A DNA stretch of 64,000 bases from Pseudomonas soli (GCF_900110655.1 NZ_FOEQ01000012.1:1-64000), one strand, 5' to 3'; shown: positions 38,571-47,409, counted from the stretch's first letter. The notes: generated from the letters alone by a model not told the origin. Program-made: numbers and translations.

Positions 38571-38712
38571 GATGCGCATAGCCTCACGAAAGCCCGCAAT
38601 CACGGGGCTTTTCAGCGTCTGTACGTTTTTTGACCAGTCGCTGAAACGGTTGTCGACAACGCTTGCGCCGGGCATGCTGCAAGCCCCGCCGAGTACACCC
38701 AAGGATAAGAGC

Positions 38713-39480
38713 ATGACATCAACAGTATTCATCACTGGCGCGACCTCCGGTTTCGGTGAAGCCACCGCCCGCCGTTTCGCCGATGCCGGCTGGAAGCTGG
38801 TGCTCACCGGTCGCCGCAAGGAGCGCCTGGATGCGCTGTGCCAAGAACTCTCGGCCAAGACCGAGGTGCATGGGCTGGTGGTCGATGTGCGTGATCGCCA
38901 GGCCATGGAGGCCGCCATCGCCAGCTTGCCGCCGAGCTTCGACAAGCTCCAGGGCCTGGTCAACAATGCCGGCCTGGCATTGGGTGTGGATGCGGCGCAG
39001 AACTGCAGCCTGGACGACTGGGAAACCATGGTCGACACCAACATCAAGGGCCTGATGTACACCACCCGCCTGTTGCTGCCGCGCCTGATCGCCCACGGGC
39101 GCGGCGCGTCGATCCTCAATGTCGGTTCGGTGGCGGGCAACTACCCGTATCCGGGCGCGAATGTGTATGGCGGCACCAAGGCCTTCGTCGGCCAGTTCTC
39201 GCTGAGCCTGCGCTGCGACCTGCGCGGCACTGGCGTGCGGGTCAGCAACATCGAGCCGGGACTGTGCGAAAGCGAGTTCTCGCTGGTGCGTTTCGGCGGC
39301 GACCAGGCAAAGTACGACGCTACCTACGCCGGTGCCGAGCCGATCCAGCCGCAGGACATCGCCGAGACCATCTTCTGGATCCTCAACCAGCCGGCGCATA
39401 TCAACATCAATAGCCTTGAGCTGATGCCGGTTAGCCAGGACTGGGCAGGGTTCTCGATCGACCGGTCGGTTAAAGGTTGA
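38713..39480 (+). CDS. SDR family NADP-dependent oxidoreductase (YdfG-like)
   Basis: Probably an NADP-dependent 3-hydroxy acid / serine dehydrogenase-type enzyme. The 255-residue protein has the classical SDR marks: TGATSGFG cofactor loop (residues 8-15), TGRRKER for NADP preference, NNAG, catalytic Ser in NVGSVAG, and YGGTK with the catalytic Tyr/Lys. ATG 38713 follows AAGGATAAGAGC. Its best likeness by eye is YdfG, but the substrate cannot be set from sequence. It is a single gene, flanked by the DnaA-box region and a REP. Confidence 0.85.
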   Translation: MTSTVFITGATSGFGEATARRFADAGWKLVLTGRRKERLDALCQELSAKTEVHGLVVDVRDRQAMEAAIASLPPSFDKLQGLVNNAGLALGVDAAQNCSLDDWETMVDTNIKGLMYTTRLLLPRLIAHGRGASILNVGSVAGNYPYPGANVYGGTKAFVGQFSLSLRCDLRGTGVRVSNIEPGLCESEFSLVRFGGDQAKYDATYAGAEPIQPQDIAETIFWILNQPAHININSLELMPVSQDWAGFSIDRSVKG

Positions 39481-39490
39481 TTCGCTGATG

Positions 39491-39528
39491 ATCGCGGGGC
39501 AAGTCGCATCGGCGCACCGCCCCGCGAT
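39491..39528. repeat. REP-type palindrome
   Basis: ATCGCGGGGC and GCCCCGCGAT face each other between the convergent SDR and AGE-isomerase genes. Confidence 0.75.
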
Positions 39529-39532
39529 AGCG

Positions 39533-40621
39533 TCAGGTCAGGCGCTGCAGACCTTCGAGGCAAGTCGCCAAATGATAGGGCGTGGTCGACGGCATGTCAT
39601 GGCGGCTCACCGCCCCCTCGCCATCGCGGCACTCATGCCAGCCGCCTTCATGCAGGAAGCGTGACTCCAGCGCCGTGAGTTGCTCAAGCAGCCGCGCCTC
39701 GCTTCCCGGCCGCAGGGCCAGTGCCCGCAGGTACTCCGCCTGGGCCCAGATACGCTGTGTCGCGTCGATCACCTTGCCGTCCACATCCAGCGTCGCCAGC
39801 ACCGCAGCATCCTTTACGCCGCACTGTTCGGCGAAGTCGAAGGCCCGCTCGATGGAGGCATGCAGCGCAGTACCGCGCAGCAACCCGGAAGTGTCGAGCA
39901 GGTAGAACCATTCGAACTGGTGGCCCGGCTCGAACCAGTTATCCACAGCCCCGCGCGGCTTCTCCAGCATCAGGCCATGGGCCGGTTCGACGAACTGCGC
40001 CTGCAGCGCTTCGCACAGCTGCAGCAGCGATTGGCGAACGTCGTCGTCCTCACGTACGGCCAGCACCTGCAGGAAGGCCTCGGCCAAGTGCATCTGCGGG
40101 TTCTGCAGCGGGCCGCTGCCCAGGTCTGACCAATCCTCACCCAGGCTGGCCTCGTACAGGCCATCGTCGCGGGCGAACTGCTCGTGGATCACCTCGAGGG
40201 CGCCATTGAGCGTGGCCTCCACCAGCCCTTCGTCGACCTTGCCCAGGTAATGGGCGCAAGCGAAGACGATGAAGGCGTGGGTGTAGAGGTCCTTGCGCCG
40301 GTCCAGCGGCCTGCCCTGGGCGTCGATGCTGTAGAACCAACCGCCGTGTTCGGCGTCATGGAAGTGCTTCTGCAACGAACGGAACAATGCCGCGGCGCGT
40401 TCGGCCGCGCCAGGTTGTTCGATGCGGCTGCTGAACAGGTACAGCTGGCGGGCGCAGGCCATGGCCCGGTAGCGTTGCACTGGCAGTGGCCGGTGCCGGG
40501 TGTCCAAAGCTTCGTACGGCAGGGCCATGTCGGCGTTCCAGCCCGGGCCTTGCCACAGCGGCACGATGCGCTCGGCGAAGTGCTGTTGGAAACGGGTCAG
40601 TGCGGGGCGGGGGTCGGACAT
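39533..40621 (-). CDS. AGE family epimerase/isomerase
   Basis: Member of the N-acylglucosamine 2-epimerase / mannose isomerase family with an (alpha/alpha)6 barrel. The 362-residue protein shows YLFSSR-type and GGWFYSID segments, HPxxHLAEAFL-like NPQMHLAEAFL, and GHQFEWFYLL, which contain family His residues. Aldose-ketose isomerisation (mannose/fructose) is the likeliest activity for a pseudomonad gene of this type, but that is inference. It is a single gene bracketed by REP palindromes. Confidence 0.82.
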   Translation of the reverse strand: MSDPRPALTRFQQHFAERIVPLWQGPGWNADMALPYEALDTRHRPLPVQRYRAMACARQLYLFSSRIEQPGAAERAAALFRSLQKHFHDAEHGGWFYSIDAQGRPLDRRKDLYTHAFIVFACAHYLGKVDEGLVEATLNGALEVIHEQFARDDGLYEASLGEDWSDLGSGPLQNPQMHLAEAFLQVLAVREDDDVRQSLLQLCEALQAQFVEPAHGLMLEKPRGAVDNWFEPGHQFEWFYLLDTSGLLRGTALHASIERAFDFAEQCGVKDAAVLATLDVDGKVIDATQRIWAQAEYLRALALRPGSEARLLEQLTALESRFLHEGGWHECRDGEGAVSRHDMPSTTPYHLATCLEGLQRLT

Positions 40622-40696
40622 GGTGGCGCTCGTGGACGGTCGGGCAGGGCGCCATGGTAGCAGAAGTGGCCATCGGTTCGTGGGAACGGGCAGCGT

Positions 40697-40776
40697 GGGA
40701 GCGGCGATGCGGCGACCCGACTTGCCCCGCTATGGCGCTATCGCGGGGCAAGTCGGGTCGCCGCATCGCCGCTCCC
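40697..40776. repeat. Perfect 34-bp inverted repeat (REP pair)
   Basis: GGGAGCGGCGATGCGG... (40697-40730) is repeated exactly in inverse at 40743-40776, with a 12-base loop. It combines two REP-like units into one long cruciform between the AGE isomerase and the TetR gene. Confidence 0.9.
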
Positions 40777-40799
40777 ATGATCCTGTTTGGGCAAAAGCG

Positions 40800-41465
40800 T
40801 CAGGCTGGATTGCCCAGCCCCTGCCAATGCCGAGCGCCGACAAAAATGAAGCGCAGTTGCTGGGTGATCTTTTCCTGTGCCGTCAGTGCCTGTGCATGGC
40901 CCGGTTCGGGGCTGTCGATCAGCTCGGGCAGGGTGGCGAACACGGTCTTGACCACCAGGTCGGCCATCACCGCCAAAGCGGCGCCGTCCAGGTGCCGCCA
41001 GCGCGGCATGCGCGCAAGGTCGGTGGCCAGGTCGCTGCTGATGTCCTGGCGCAGGCGGGCGATGGCCTGGCGCACCGGTTGCGAGCCGCCGTACTGCTCG
41101 CGGGCCAGGAACAGGAACTGCGCGCGGTGGGCGGCGACCACGTCGAGGAAGATGCGCACCGAGGCATCGGTGATACCACCCAGTTCGAATTCGTTATGGC
41201 GCACCAGGCGGATGGTCTGGCGGAAGGTGGTGTCCACCTCGGCGACCAGGGCCAGGCCCAGGGCATCCATGTCAGGGAAGTGGCGGTAGAAGCCGGTGGG
41301 CACGATGCCGGCGGCCTTGGCCACCTCGCGCAGGCTGATGCTGCCGAAACCCCGGCCGCTCTCCATGAGCAGGCAGGCGGCATCCAGCAGGGCCTGGCGG
41401 GTTTGTAGCTTCTGTTCGGCGCGCGGCAGCATGGGGCAGGCTTCTATGACGGTACGGCTGGGCAT
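40800..41465 (-). CDS. TetR family regulator, FabR/DesT-like
   Basis: Probable repressor of unsaturated fatty acid genes. The 221-residue protein has an N-terminal TetR helix-turn-helix (SLREVAKAAGIVPTGFYRHFPD, near residues 45-66) closely like FabR (REVAREAGIAPTSFYRHF). Its C-terminal half also follows FabR (FLAREQYGGSQPVRQAIAR and a terminal ARHWQ like AYYWY). A start at 41432 (MLPRAEQKLQ) is possible and fits FabR better. No fatty acid gene lies beside it, so the regulon is inferred. Confidence 0.82.
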   Translation of the reverse strand: MPSRTVIEACPMLPRAEQKLQTRQALLDAACLLMESGRGFGSISLREVAKAAGIVPTGFYRHFPDMDALGLALVAEVDTTFRQTIRLVRHNEFELGGITDASVRIFLDVVAAHRAQFLFLAREQYGGSQPVRQAIARLRQDISSDLATDLARMPRWRHLDGAALAVMADLVVKTVFATLPELIDSPEPGHAQALTAQEKITQQLRFIFVGARHWQGLGNPA

Positions 41466-41481
41466 TCTGGATAGAAAAACG

Positions 41482-41505
41482 AAGCCCGGTCAATGGACCG
41501 GGCTT
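41482..41505 (-). terminator. Terminator of the repeat-protein gene
   Basis: The stem AAGCCCGGTC/GACCGGGCTT has a 4-base loop; on the minus strand it is followed by CGTTTTTC. It lies 49 bases past the stop of the repeat-protein gene and before the TetR start. Confidence 0.85.
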
Positions 41506-41554
41506 GGAGGGGAGCAGCTACCGCACGGAGGGTTGTTGTTTTCGGCCATGGCGA

Positions 41555-42055
41555 TCAGCTCACACGGCTGAGTTCGACCAGGCGATCCGAGCCACCCTCG
41601 GCTACACGGTTGTTGCGTTCGTTGAGGCGATCGGAGCCACCTTCGGCGACACGGTCGTTGCGTTCGATCAGGCGATCGGAGCCACCTTCGGCGACACGGT
41701 CATTGCGTTCGATCAGGCGATCAGAGCCACCCTCGGCGACACGGTCGTTGCGTTCGATCAGGCGATCCGAACCACCCTCGGCGACACGGTCATTGCGTTC
41801 GATCAGGCGATCAGAGCCACCTTCGGCAACACGGTTGTTACGTTCGAGCAGGCGTTCGGCACCGCCTTCGGCCACGCGGCCTGCACGTTCCTGCAGGCGC
41901 TCGGCGCCACCTTCTGCCAGGGGGTTCAGCGGTTGGCTGACGGTGATGGTGCTGGAGCGCGACTCGGCGCTCAGGTGCTGGTCTTCGGCTGGCAGGGCGA
42001 AGGCGTTGGCAGCAAGTACGGACAGGGTCAGGCTCAGCAGCAGATGGCGCTTCAT
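41555..42055 (-). CDS. Secreted protein of 15-residue tandem repeats
   Basis: Function unknown; similar Pseudomonas proteins are sometimes named phage infection protein, without clear proof. The 166-residue precursor has a Sec signal peptide (about 1-21, ending NAFALP), a short unique stretch, and then eight copies of a 15-residue unit with consensus RVAEGGSDRLIERND. Four central copies are identical in protein and nearly so in DNA. The ATG at 42055 follows AGAGGAG. It has its own terminator. The mature protein is highly charged, without Cys, and probably helical or disordered. Confidence 0.85.
   Translation of the reverse strand: MKRHLLLSLTLSVLAANAFALPAEDQHLSAESRSSTITVSQPLNPLAEGGAERLQERAGRVAEGGAERLLERNNRVAEGGSDRLIERNDRVAEGGSDRLIERNDRVAEGGSDRLIERNDRVAEGGSDRLIERNDRVAEGGSDRLNERNNRVAEGGSDRLVELSRVS
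41572..41932. repeat. 45-bp tandem repeat array inside the CDS
   Basis: About eight in-frame 45-base units, the central ones almost identical. They encode the RVAEGG repeats on the minus strand. There are no spacers of differing sequence, so this is not a CRISPR array. Confidence 0.9.
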
Positions 42056-42390
42056 GATTCGGTGCTCCTCTGGGGGGCTGGAAAGTGGGTACGGAGCCAA
42101 TGCTACGCCCGGTAACTCCAGAGAAAAGTTCATCAGGATAATGGTAACAATCGACGGCATTGATACTGTGCGCGGAGCGCTCTGGCTCAATGTTTTCGGC
42201 GATGCGCCGAGCATTGAGGCAAGTCGACTCCCCGGTAACACTGCCACGCTCCGTAGACCAAAAGCTGAGAAAATCGTCAGGAAAATCTTGGTTATCATGC
42301 TGCGCGGATTAAACCCGGCGGGTTTTCATCAGTCCGACATAATGAGTGCCATCGTCGCGCCGCCTTCCAAGCAGTCAGGAGAATCACGCA
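42056..42390. other. Divergent intergenic region, repeat protein / asmA
   Basis: This 335-base stretch has no convincing gene. It holds the upstream regions of both divergent genes, including a small AAACCC-ggc-GGGTTT hairpin (42311-42325) ahead of asmA. I see no strong promoter match. Confidence 0.5.
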
Positions 42391-44457
42391 ATGACGCGCC
42401 CTGCCAGAATCATCGTCTGGACCTTCGCCACCCTGGCCACCCTGTTGGCAATCCTGGTGGTGGTGATCGCCACCTTCGACTGGAACCGCGTCAAGCCGCT
42501 GCTCAACGAGAAAGTCTCCGAAGCCCTGCACCGGCCTTTCGCGATCAACGGCAACCTCGCCGTGCACTGGCGCACCGAACCCGAGGAGGGTGGCTGGCGT
42601 GCCTTCGTGCCCTGGCCGCACTTCACCGCCGAAGACCTCACCCTGGGCAACCCCGAATGGCTCAAGGAGCCGCGCATGGTGGGCCTGGAGCGAGTGGATT
42701 TTCGCCTGGCGCCGCTGCCGCTGATCGTCCAGCGCATCAGCATCCCGCGCATCGACCTGGTCAAGCCCAGTGCCAGCCTCATCCGCCTGGCCGATGGCCG
42801 GGCCAACTGGGTGTTCGACTTCGGGCCCAAGGATGAGCACGAGGAGCCGTCGAAGTGGGTGCTGGACATCGGCGCGATCGGATTCGACCAGGGCAATGTC
42901 AGCTTCGACGACCAGACCCTGAAAACCAGCATGAAAGTGCAGGTTGATCCGCTGGGCAAGCCGATCCCGTTCAGCGATATCGTCGGCAAGGCCCGCGCCG
43001 AGAAAGCCGGCAATGCCCAGGACTATGCCTTCGGCTTCAAGGCCCAGGGGCGCTACAAGGGCCAGGCGGTTGCCGGCACCGGCAAGATCGGCGGCCTGCT
43101 GGCGCTGCAGGATGCCAGCCAGCCATTCCCGCTGCAGGCCGACGTGCGCATCGGCGATACCCACGTCGCCCTTGCCGGTACCCTGACCGACCCCCGCAAC
43201 CTGGGCGCCCTCGACCTGCGCCTGAAGCTCTCCGGCAGCAGCCTGGGCAACCTCTACCCGCTGACCGGCGTGACCCTGCCAGACACGCCACCCTACGCCA
43301 CCGACGGCCACCTGAGCGCCAACCTGCATGCCGCCGAGGGCGCGCATTTCCGCTATGAAGGCTTCAACGGCAAGATCGGCGACAGTGATATCCACGGCGG
43401 CCTGGCCTTCGTCGCCAGCCAGCCTCGGCCGAAACTGTCCGGCAACCTGGTCTCCAACCAACTGCTGTTCAAGGACCTGGCACCGCTGATCGGCGCCGAT
43501 TCGAACGCCGAGCAGAAGGCCCGGGGCGGCGCCAGCAAGCAGCCGGCCAACAAGGTGTTGCCGGTAGAGGAGTTCCGCACCGAGCGCTGGCGGGCGATGG
43601 ATGCCGATGTGACCTTCGCCGGCAAGCGCATCGTGCACAGCGAGAAACTGCCGTTCAATGACCTGTCTGCCCATGTGATTCTCGAGGACGGCCTGCTGCG
43701 CCTGGAACCGCTGCGCTTTGGCGTGGCCGGGGGCAACCTCGATTCCAACATCCGCCTGGACGGGCGCAGCACGCCGCTGCAGGGGCGTGCCCAGCTCACC
43801 GCCCGGGGCTTCAAGCTCAAGCAATTGTTCCCCAGCTTCGCGCCCATGCAGACCAGCTTCGGCGAGCTCAACGGCGACGCCGATATCAGTGGCAGGGGCA
43901 ACTCGGTGGCGGCGCTGCTCGGTACTTCCAGCGGCGACCTGCGCCTGCTGATCAACGATGGCGCCATCAGCCGCAGCCTGATGGAGATCGCTGGGCTCAA
44001 CGTGGGCAACTACGTGATCGGCAAGCTGTTTGGCGATGAGGAAGTGAAGATCAACTGTGCCGCAGCCGATGTCGGCATCAAGGAGGGCCTGGCGACCACC
44101 CGCCTGTTCGTCTTCGATACCGAGAACGCGATCATCTACATCGACGGCACGGCCAATTTCGCCAGCGAGCAACTGGACCTGAAGATCACCCCGGAATCGA
44201 AAGGGCTGCGGCTATTCTCGCTGCGGTCGCCATTGTACGTGCGCGGGCCGTTCGCCAAGCCCAGTGCCGGTGTGCAGGCAGTGCCGCTGGCGCTGCGTGG
44301 CGCGGGGATGGTGGCGTTGGGGGTGGTGGCGGGGCCTGCGGCGGGGCTGCTGGCGCTGATCGCGCCGAGCAGCGGGGATGTGCCCAACCAGTGCACGCCG
44401 TTGTTGCAGCAGATGCGCGCCGGCAAGGCGCCGGCGGCGGTGAAGGCCAAGAAGTAG
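42391..44457 (+). CDS. asmA: AsmA family protein
   Basis: Inner-membrane-anchored periplasmic protein of the AsmA/TamB-like group, linked to outer-membrane lipid homeostasis. The 688-residue protein has one N-terminal membrane helix (about 7-27), an AsmA N-terminal domain (FDWNRVKPLLNEKVSEAL start), and a C-terminal AsmA_2-type beta-rich region (NDGAISRSLMEIAGLNVGNYV). It ends in a hydrophobic stretch near 625-660 and a Lys-rich tail. ATG 42391 follows CAGGAG; earlier in-frame codons are rejected. Confidence 0.88.
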   Translation: MTRPARIIVWTFATLATLLAILVVVIATFDWNRVKPLLNEKVSEALHRPFAINGNLAVHWRTEPEEGGWRAFVPWPHFTAEDLTLGNPEWLKEPRMVGLERVDFRLAPLPLIVQRISIPRIDLVKPSASLIRLADGRANWVFDFGPKDEHEEPSKWVLDIGAIGFDQGNVSFDDQTLKTSMKVQVDPLGKPIPFSDIVGKARAEKAGNAQDYAFGFKAQGRYKGQAVAGTGKIGGLLALQDASQPFPLQADVRIGDTHVALAGTLTDPRNLGALDLRLKLSGSSLGNLYPLTGVTLPDTPPYATDGHLSANLHAAEGAHFRYEGFNGKIGDSDIHGGLAFVASQPRPKLSGNLVSNQLLFKDLAPLIGADSNAEQKARGGASKQPANKVLPVEEFRTERWRAMDADVTFAGKRIVHSEKLPFNDLSAHVILEDGLLRLEPLRFGVAGGNLDSNIRLDGRSTPLQGRAQLTARGFKLKQLFPSFAPMQTSFGELNGDADISGRGNSVAALLGTSSGDLRLLINDGAISRSLMEIAGLNVGNYVIGKLFGDEEVKINCAAADVGIKEGLATTRLFVFDTENAIIYIDGTANFASEQLDLKITPESKGLRLFSLRSPLYVRGPFAKPSAGVQAVPLALRGAGMVALGVVAGPAAGLLALIAPSSGDVPNQCTPLLQQMRAGKAPAAVKAKK

Positions 44458-44474
44458 GGGCGCTGCGCGCCCCC
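44458..44474. terminator. Hairpin between asmA and the ferritin-like gene
   Basis: GGGGCGC-tgc-GCGCCCC follows the asmA stop directly and lies before the convergent ferritin-like gene. Confidence 0.55.
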
Positions 44475-44479
44475 AATAT

Positions 44480-45007
44480 TTACAACCCCTGCAACAGATC
44501 CGACATATCGTCGGCGTGCTCTTCTTCCTGGGCCAGGATGTCTTCGAAGATGCGCCGAGTGGTCGGGTCTTTATCACCGATGTACTGGATGATCTCGCGG
44601 TAGCTGTCGATGGCGATCCGTTCGGCCACCAGGTCCTCCAGCACCATCTCCTTCAATGAACTGCCCGCCACGTACTGGGCATGGGAATTCTTGGTCAGGT
44701 TGTCGGGGTTGAAGTCTGGCTCGCCGCCCAATTGCACGATGCGCTCGGCCAGCTTGTCGGCATGCTCGGCTTCCTGGGTGGCGTGCTCGAGGAACTCCGT
44801 GGCGGCGACGCTGGCCTTGATACCGCTGGCCATGAAGTAGTGACGCTTGTAGCGCAGCACGCAGACCAGCTCGGTGGCCAGCGACTCGTTGAGCAGGCGC
44901 AGGATCTTCTCGCGATCGGCGTGGTAACCCTCGGTCACCGCGCCTTGCTCGACATGCTGACGGGCACGTTCGCGCAGGGTTTTCACATCGGTCAGTTCAA
45001 CGCTCAT
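44480..45007 (-). CDS. Bacterioferritin-like (ferritin/Dps-type) protein
   Basis: Probable iron-storage or oxidation protein. The 175-residue protein forms a four-helix bundle with di-iron motif residues in each helix pair: LLNESLATELVCVLRYKRH, ATQEAEHADKLAERI (E-x2-H), EDLVAERIAIDSYREI, and AQEEEHADDM (E-x2-H). Start 45007 (MSVELTDVKTLR) follows GGAG; 10 more in-frame codons upstream are less likely. Convergent with asmA and downstream of osmE on the same strand. Whether it binds haem like true Bfr cannot be judged here. Confidence 0.88.
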   Translation of the reverse strand: MSVELTDVKTLRERARQHVEQGAVTEGYHADREKILRLLNESLATELVCVLRYKRHYFMASGIKASVAATEFLEHATQEAEHADKLAERIVQLGGEPDFNPDNLTKNSHAQYVAGSSLKEMVLEDLVAERIAIDSYREIIQYIGDKDPTTRRIFEDILAQEEEHADDMSDLLQGL

Positions 45008-45043
45008 GTTCATCTCCGAAAGGATCAGGGTAGTCATGGGGTG

Positions 45044-45385
45044 TCATGCGCCGTGGACGGCGTCGCTGTCTTCCTGGCGTTGCTTGCAGGTCTTGAAGCC
45101 CTTGGCGTCGACATGGCCGGTGGCGTCGAAGCGCACGTAGTAGGGCTGTTGCTGGCCGTCACGGTTGAGGATGTAGTCGTTGCAGGTGCCACCGTGGGGC
45201 AGGTCGCTGACATTCGAAGGGCTGCCGCCGATGGCGATGACCTTCTGCATGGTCATGCCGTGCTCCACCTGCTTGACCAGCGGCTCGTTGCGGTAGGTGA
45301 CGTAGTCCACCGGGTTTTCCGGGCGGCTGCCGCAGGCGGCGAGGGTGGCGCTTGCCAGAAGGATGGCCAGAGTCTGCTTGTACAT
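45044..45385 (-). CDS. osmE: Osmotically inducible lipoprotein OsmE
   Basis: Envelope lipoprotein of the SmpA/OmlA-like fold, induced by osmotic stress in E. coli. The 113-residue precursor has a lipoprotein signal with lipobox LAAC (Cys 18). The mature region has VDYVTYRNEPLVKQVEHGMTM and ILNRDGQQQPYYVRFDATGHV, as in OsmE. The ATG 45385 follows AAGGAGCGGGACC. It lies 36 bases upstream of the ferritin-like gene on the same strand. Confidence 0.9.
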   Translation of the reverse strand: MYKQTLAILLASATLAACGSRPENPVDYVTYRNEPLVKQVEHGMTMQKVIAIGGSPSNVSDLPHGGTCNDYILNRDGQQQPYYVRFDATGHVDAKGFKTCKQRQEDSDAVHGA

Positions 45386-45507
45386 GGTCCCGCTCCTTGC
45401 TCAGGGTCTGTTCTCCTTGGAACCGCGCAGCACGCCGGGAGTTCGATTGCGAATGACACAGGGCGCGCTGTAGTGTGGGCCGGTCGTCCATGGAAGAGGG
45501 CAGGGTG

Positions 45508-46398
45508 ATGAGTCAGGAACTGGCCACGCGTTATCCATTGGTGCTGGTGCCGGGCATGCTCGGTTTCGTGCGGGTGCTGCTGTATCCCTACTGGTTCGGC
45601 ATTGTCCCGGCGTTGCGCCGGGGCGGCGCGCAGGTGTATCCGGTGCAGGTGTCTCCGCTGCATTCCAGCGAGGTGCGCGGCGAGCAGCTGTTGATCATCA
45701 TCGAGGACATCTGCCGGCGAACGGGGGCCGAGAAGGTCAACCTGATCGGCCACAGCCAGGGCGCGCTCAGTGCCCGCTATGCGGCGGCGAAGCGGCCAGG
45801 CCGGGTGGCCTCGGTGACCTCGGTGGCCGGCCCCAACCATGGCTCGGAACTGGCCGACCACCTTGAACGCACGGCGCCGGGCCACTCCGCCAAGGGGCGC
45901 CTCCTCAAGGCCGTGCTGCATGGTTTCGCCGTGCTGCTGGGCTGGCTGGAGACCGGCTGGCGCCGAGATCCGCTGCCGATCGACGTGCATGCCTCGCACC
46001 AGTCGCTGACCAGCGCCGGGGTGGCGCTGTTCAACCAGGCTTATCCACAGGGGCTGCCCGAGGTCTGGGGCGGCGAGGGGCCGGCCGAGGTGAACGGCGT
46101 GCGTTACTACTCCTGGTCAGGCACCTTGCAGCCGGGCCGCACCGACCAGGGGTTGAACCGCTTCGACGGCAGCAATCGCTTCTGCCGTCTGTTCGCCCGT
46201 AGCTTCGTGCGCGAGAAGGGTCACTGCGACGGCATGGTCGGGCGCTTCAGCTCGCACCTGGGCCAAGTGATCGGCGACGACTATCCGCTCGATCACCTGG
46301 ACATCGTCAACCAGTCCCTCGGCGCCGTGGGCAAGGGCGCCGAGCCGGTGCGGCTGTTCACCGAACATGCTGCGCGGCTCAAGGCCGCGGGGTTGTGA
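45508..46398 (+). CDS. Triacylglycerol lipase
   Basis: Alpha/beta-hydrolase lipase of the Pseudomonas lipase type. The 296-residue protein has YPLVLVPGMLGF with the oxyanion region, GHSQGA with the catalytic Ser (about residue 84), and CDGMVGRFS and DHLDIVNQ, which likely supply the Asp and His. It has no clear Sec signal peptide at the chosen start (45508, MSQELATRYP) or at the extended frame to 45475, unlike secreted family I.1 lipases. Its end overlaps the convergent DMT transporter by 20 bases. Confidence 0.85.
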   Translation: MSQELATRYPLVLVPGMLGFVRVLLYPYWFGIVPALRRGGAQVYPVQVSPLHSSEVRGEQLLIIIEDICRRTGAEKVNLIGHSQGALSARYAAAKRPGRVASVTSVAGPNHGSELADHLERTAPGHSAKGRLLKAVLHGFAVLLGWLETGWRRDPLPIDVHASHQSLTSAGVALFNQAYPQGLPEVWGGEGPAEVNGVRYYSWSGTLQPGRTDQGLNRFDGSNRFCRLFARSFVREKGHCDGMVGRFSSHLGQVIGDDYPLDHLDIVNQSLGAVGKGAEPVRLFTEHAARLKAAGL

Positions 46399-47272
46399 CC
46401 GTGCGCCGTACTGGCGTTGTCCAGCGCTCGGCCAGCAGCACGCCGACCAGTGTCAGCAAGCCGCCAACCAGGTGATAACTGGCCAGTTGCTCGTCCAGCA
46501 CCACGGCGGCGATCACCGCCGTGACCACCGGCAGCAGGTTGAAGAACAGCGTGGTGCGGCTCGGGCCAAGGCGATGCACGGCCTGCATCCATACCCGCGG
46601 CGCGACCATCGAGGCCAGCAGGCCGGCATACAGCACCAGGCCGAAGTTGTGGCCGTTCAGCCCGGTCTTCGGTGACAGCACGAACAGCGGCAGCAGCACC
46701 AGGATAGCCACCAGCACCTGCAGGTAGAGCAACTGCAGCGGCGGCAGGCGCAGCTGCCATTTCTTCAGCAGGAAGCTGTACAGCGCATAGGCGAGGGTGG
46801 CCACCAGCATCATCAGGTCGCCACTGTTCAGGCCCTGATGTAGCAGCGTGCCAGGCTGCCCGGCCGAGACAACTTCGAGCACACCGAAGAACGACACGAT
46901 CGCGCCCAGCAGCGCGCCGTAGCTCAGGCGCTGGCCCAGCCAGGCGATGGACAGGGCCAGTGACATCAGCGGCATCAGCGAGAGAATGATGCCCATGTTG
47001 GTGGCGCTGGTGATGCTGGCGGCGAAGTACGCCAGGCTCTGGTAGATGGCCATGCCCAGCACGCCCAGCACGAACACCTTGCCCAGGTGCGGGCGGATCG
47101 CCGCGCGGTTGCGCCAGACCTGGGGCAGCAGGAAGGGCGTGAACAGCAGGCCGGCCAGCAGCCAGCGGTAGAAGCCGATCTCTGCCGGGAAGATGGCCCC
47201 CGCGGACATCTTGGTGACCACGGTGTTGCCGGCCCAGATGAGGATGGCGATGAGGGGGAAGAGGTAGTTCAT
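46379..47272 (-). CDS. DMT superfamily (EamA) transporter
   Basis: Inner-membrane drug/metabolite exporter-type protein. The 297-residue protein has ten membrane segments in two EamA repeats, with Trp-rich conserved segments (FYRWLLAGLLF and LVATLAYALYSFLLKKW). Its ATG is 137 bases from the divergent AraC regulator start at 47410, so it is a likely target of that regulator. The substrate is unknown. The 3' end overlaps the lipase end by 20 bases. Confidence 0.88.
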   Translation of the reverse strand: MNYLFPLIAILIWAGNTVVTKMSAGAIFPAEIGFYRWLLAGLLFTPFLLPQVWRNRAAIRPHLGKVFVLGVLGMAIYQSLAYFAASITSATNMGIILSLMPLMSLALSIAWLGQRLSYGALLGAIVSFFGVLEVVSAGQPGTLLHQGLNSGDLMMLVATLAYALYSFLLKKWQLRLPPLQLLYLQVLVAILVLLPLFVLSPKTGLNGHNFGLVLYAGLLASMVAPRVWMQAVHRLGPSRTTLFFNLLPVVTAVIAAVVLDEQLASYHLVGGLLTLVGVLLAERWTTPVRRTVTTPRP

Positions 47273-47409
47273 TGGGACTCTCAGGTAACGGGTGTCCCCT
47301 GCGGGAGCGGGCTCGCTCCTGCAGGGAGGGTATGACGGCGGGTATTATCGCTTGTCTGCTTGCATGCTTATACTTCCATCCAGACAACCTACCCCGCGAA
47401 GCAGACAGC

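Larger units (their letters stand above)
38103..38712. other. 610-base intergenic region rich in DnaA-box sequences
   Basis: No supported gene is present. The region starts with a REP palindrome (38111-38147), then carries repeated TGTGGA-/TCCACA-containing words, including two perfect DnaA boxes and several near matches (see the DnaA-box entry). The SDR frame is open back to 38344, but through this motif-rich DNA, and lacks SDR-like sequence there. Confidence 0.75.

Noticed and set aside
38344..38712. N-terminal extension of the SDR by 123 codons
   Set aside because: The extension crosses the DnaA-box cluster and has no domain; the SDR fold begins at the ATG at 38713, which has its own ribosome binding site.
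41572..41932. CRISPR-like array
   Set aside because: The repeats are contiguous, have no unique spacers and are in frame within a coding gene.
41493..42836. Long plus-strand frame across the 45-base repeats
   Set aside because: Open only because the 45-base period is a multiple of three; the minus-strand frame has the signal peptide, ribosome binding site and terminator.
42295..44172. 625-codon open frame on the minus strand
   Set aside because: Antisense to asmA; no domain or ribosome binding site.
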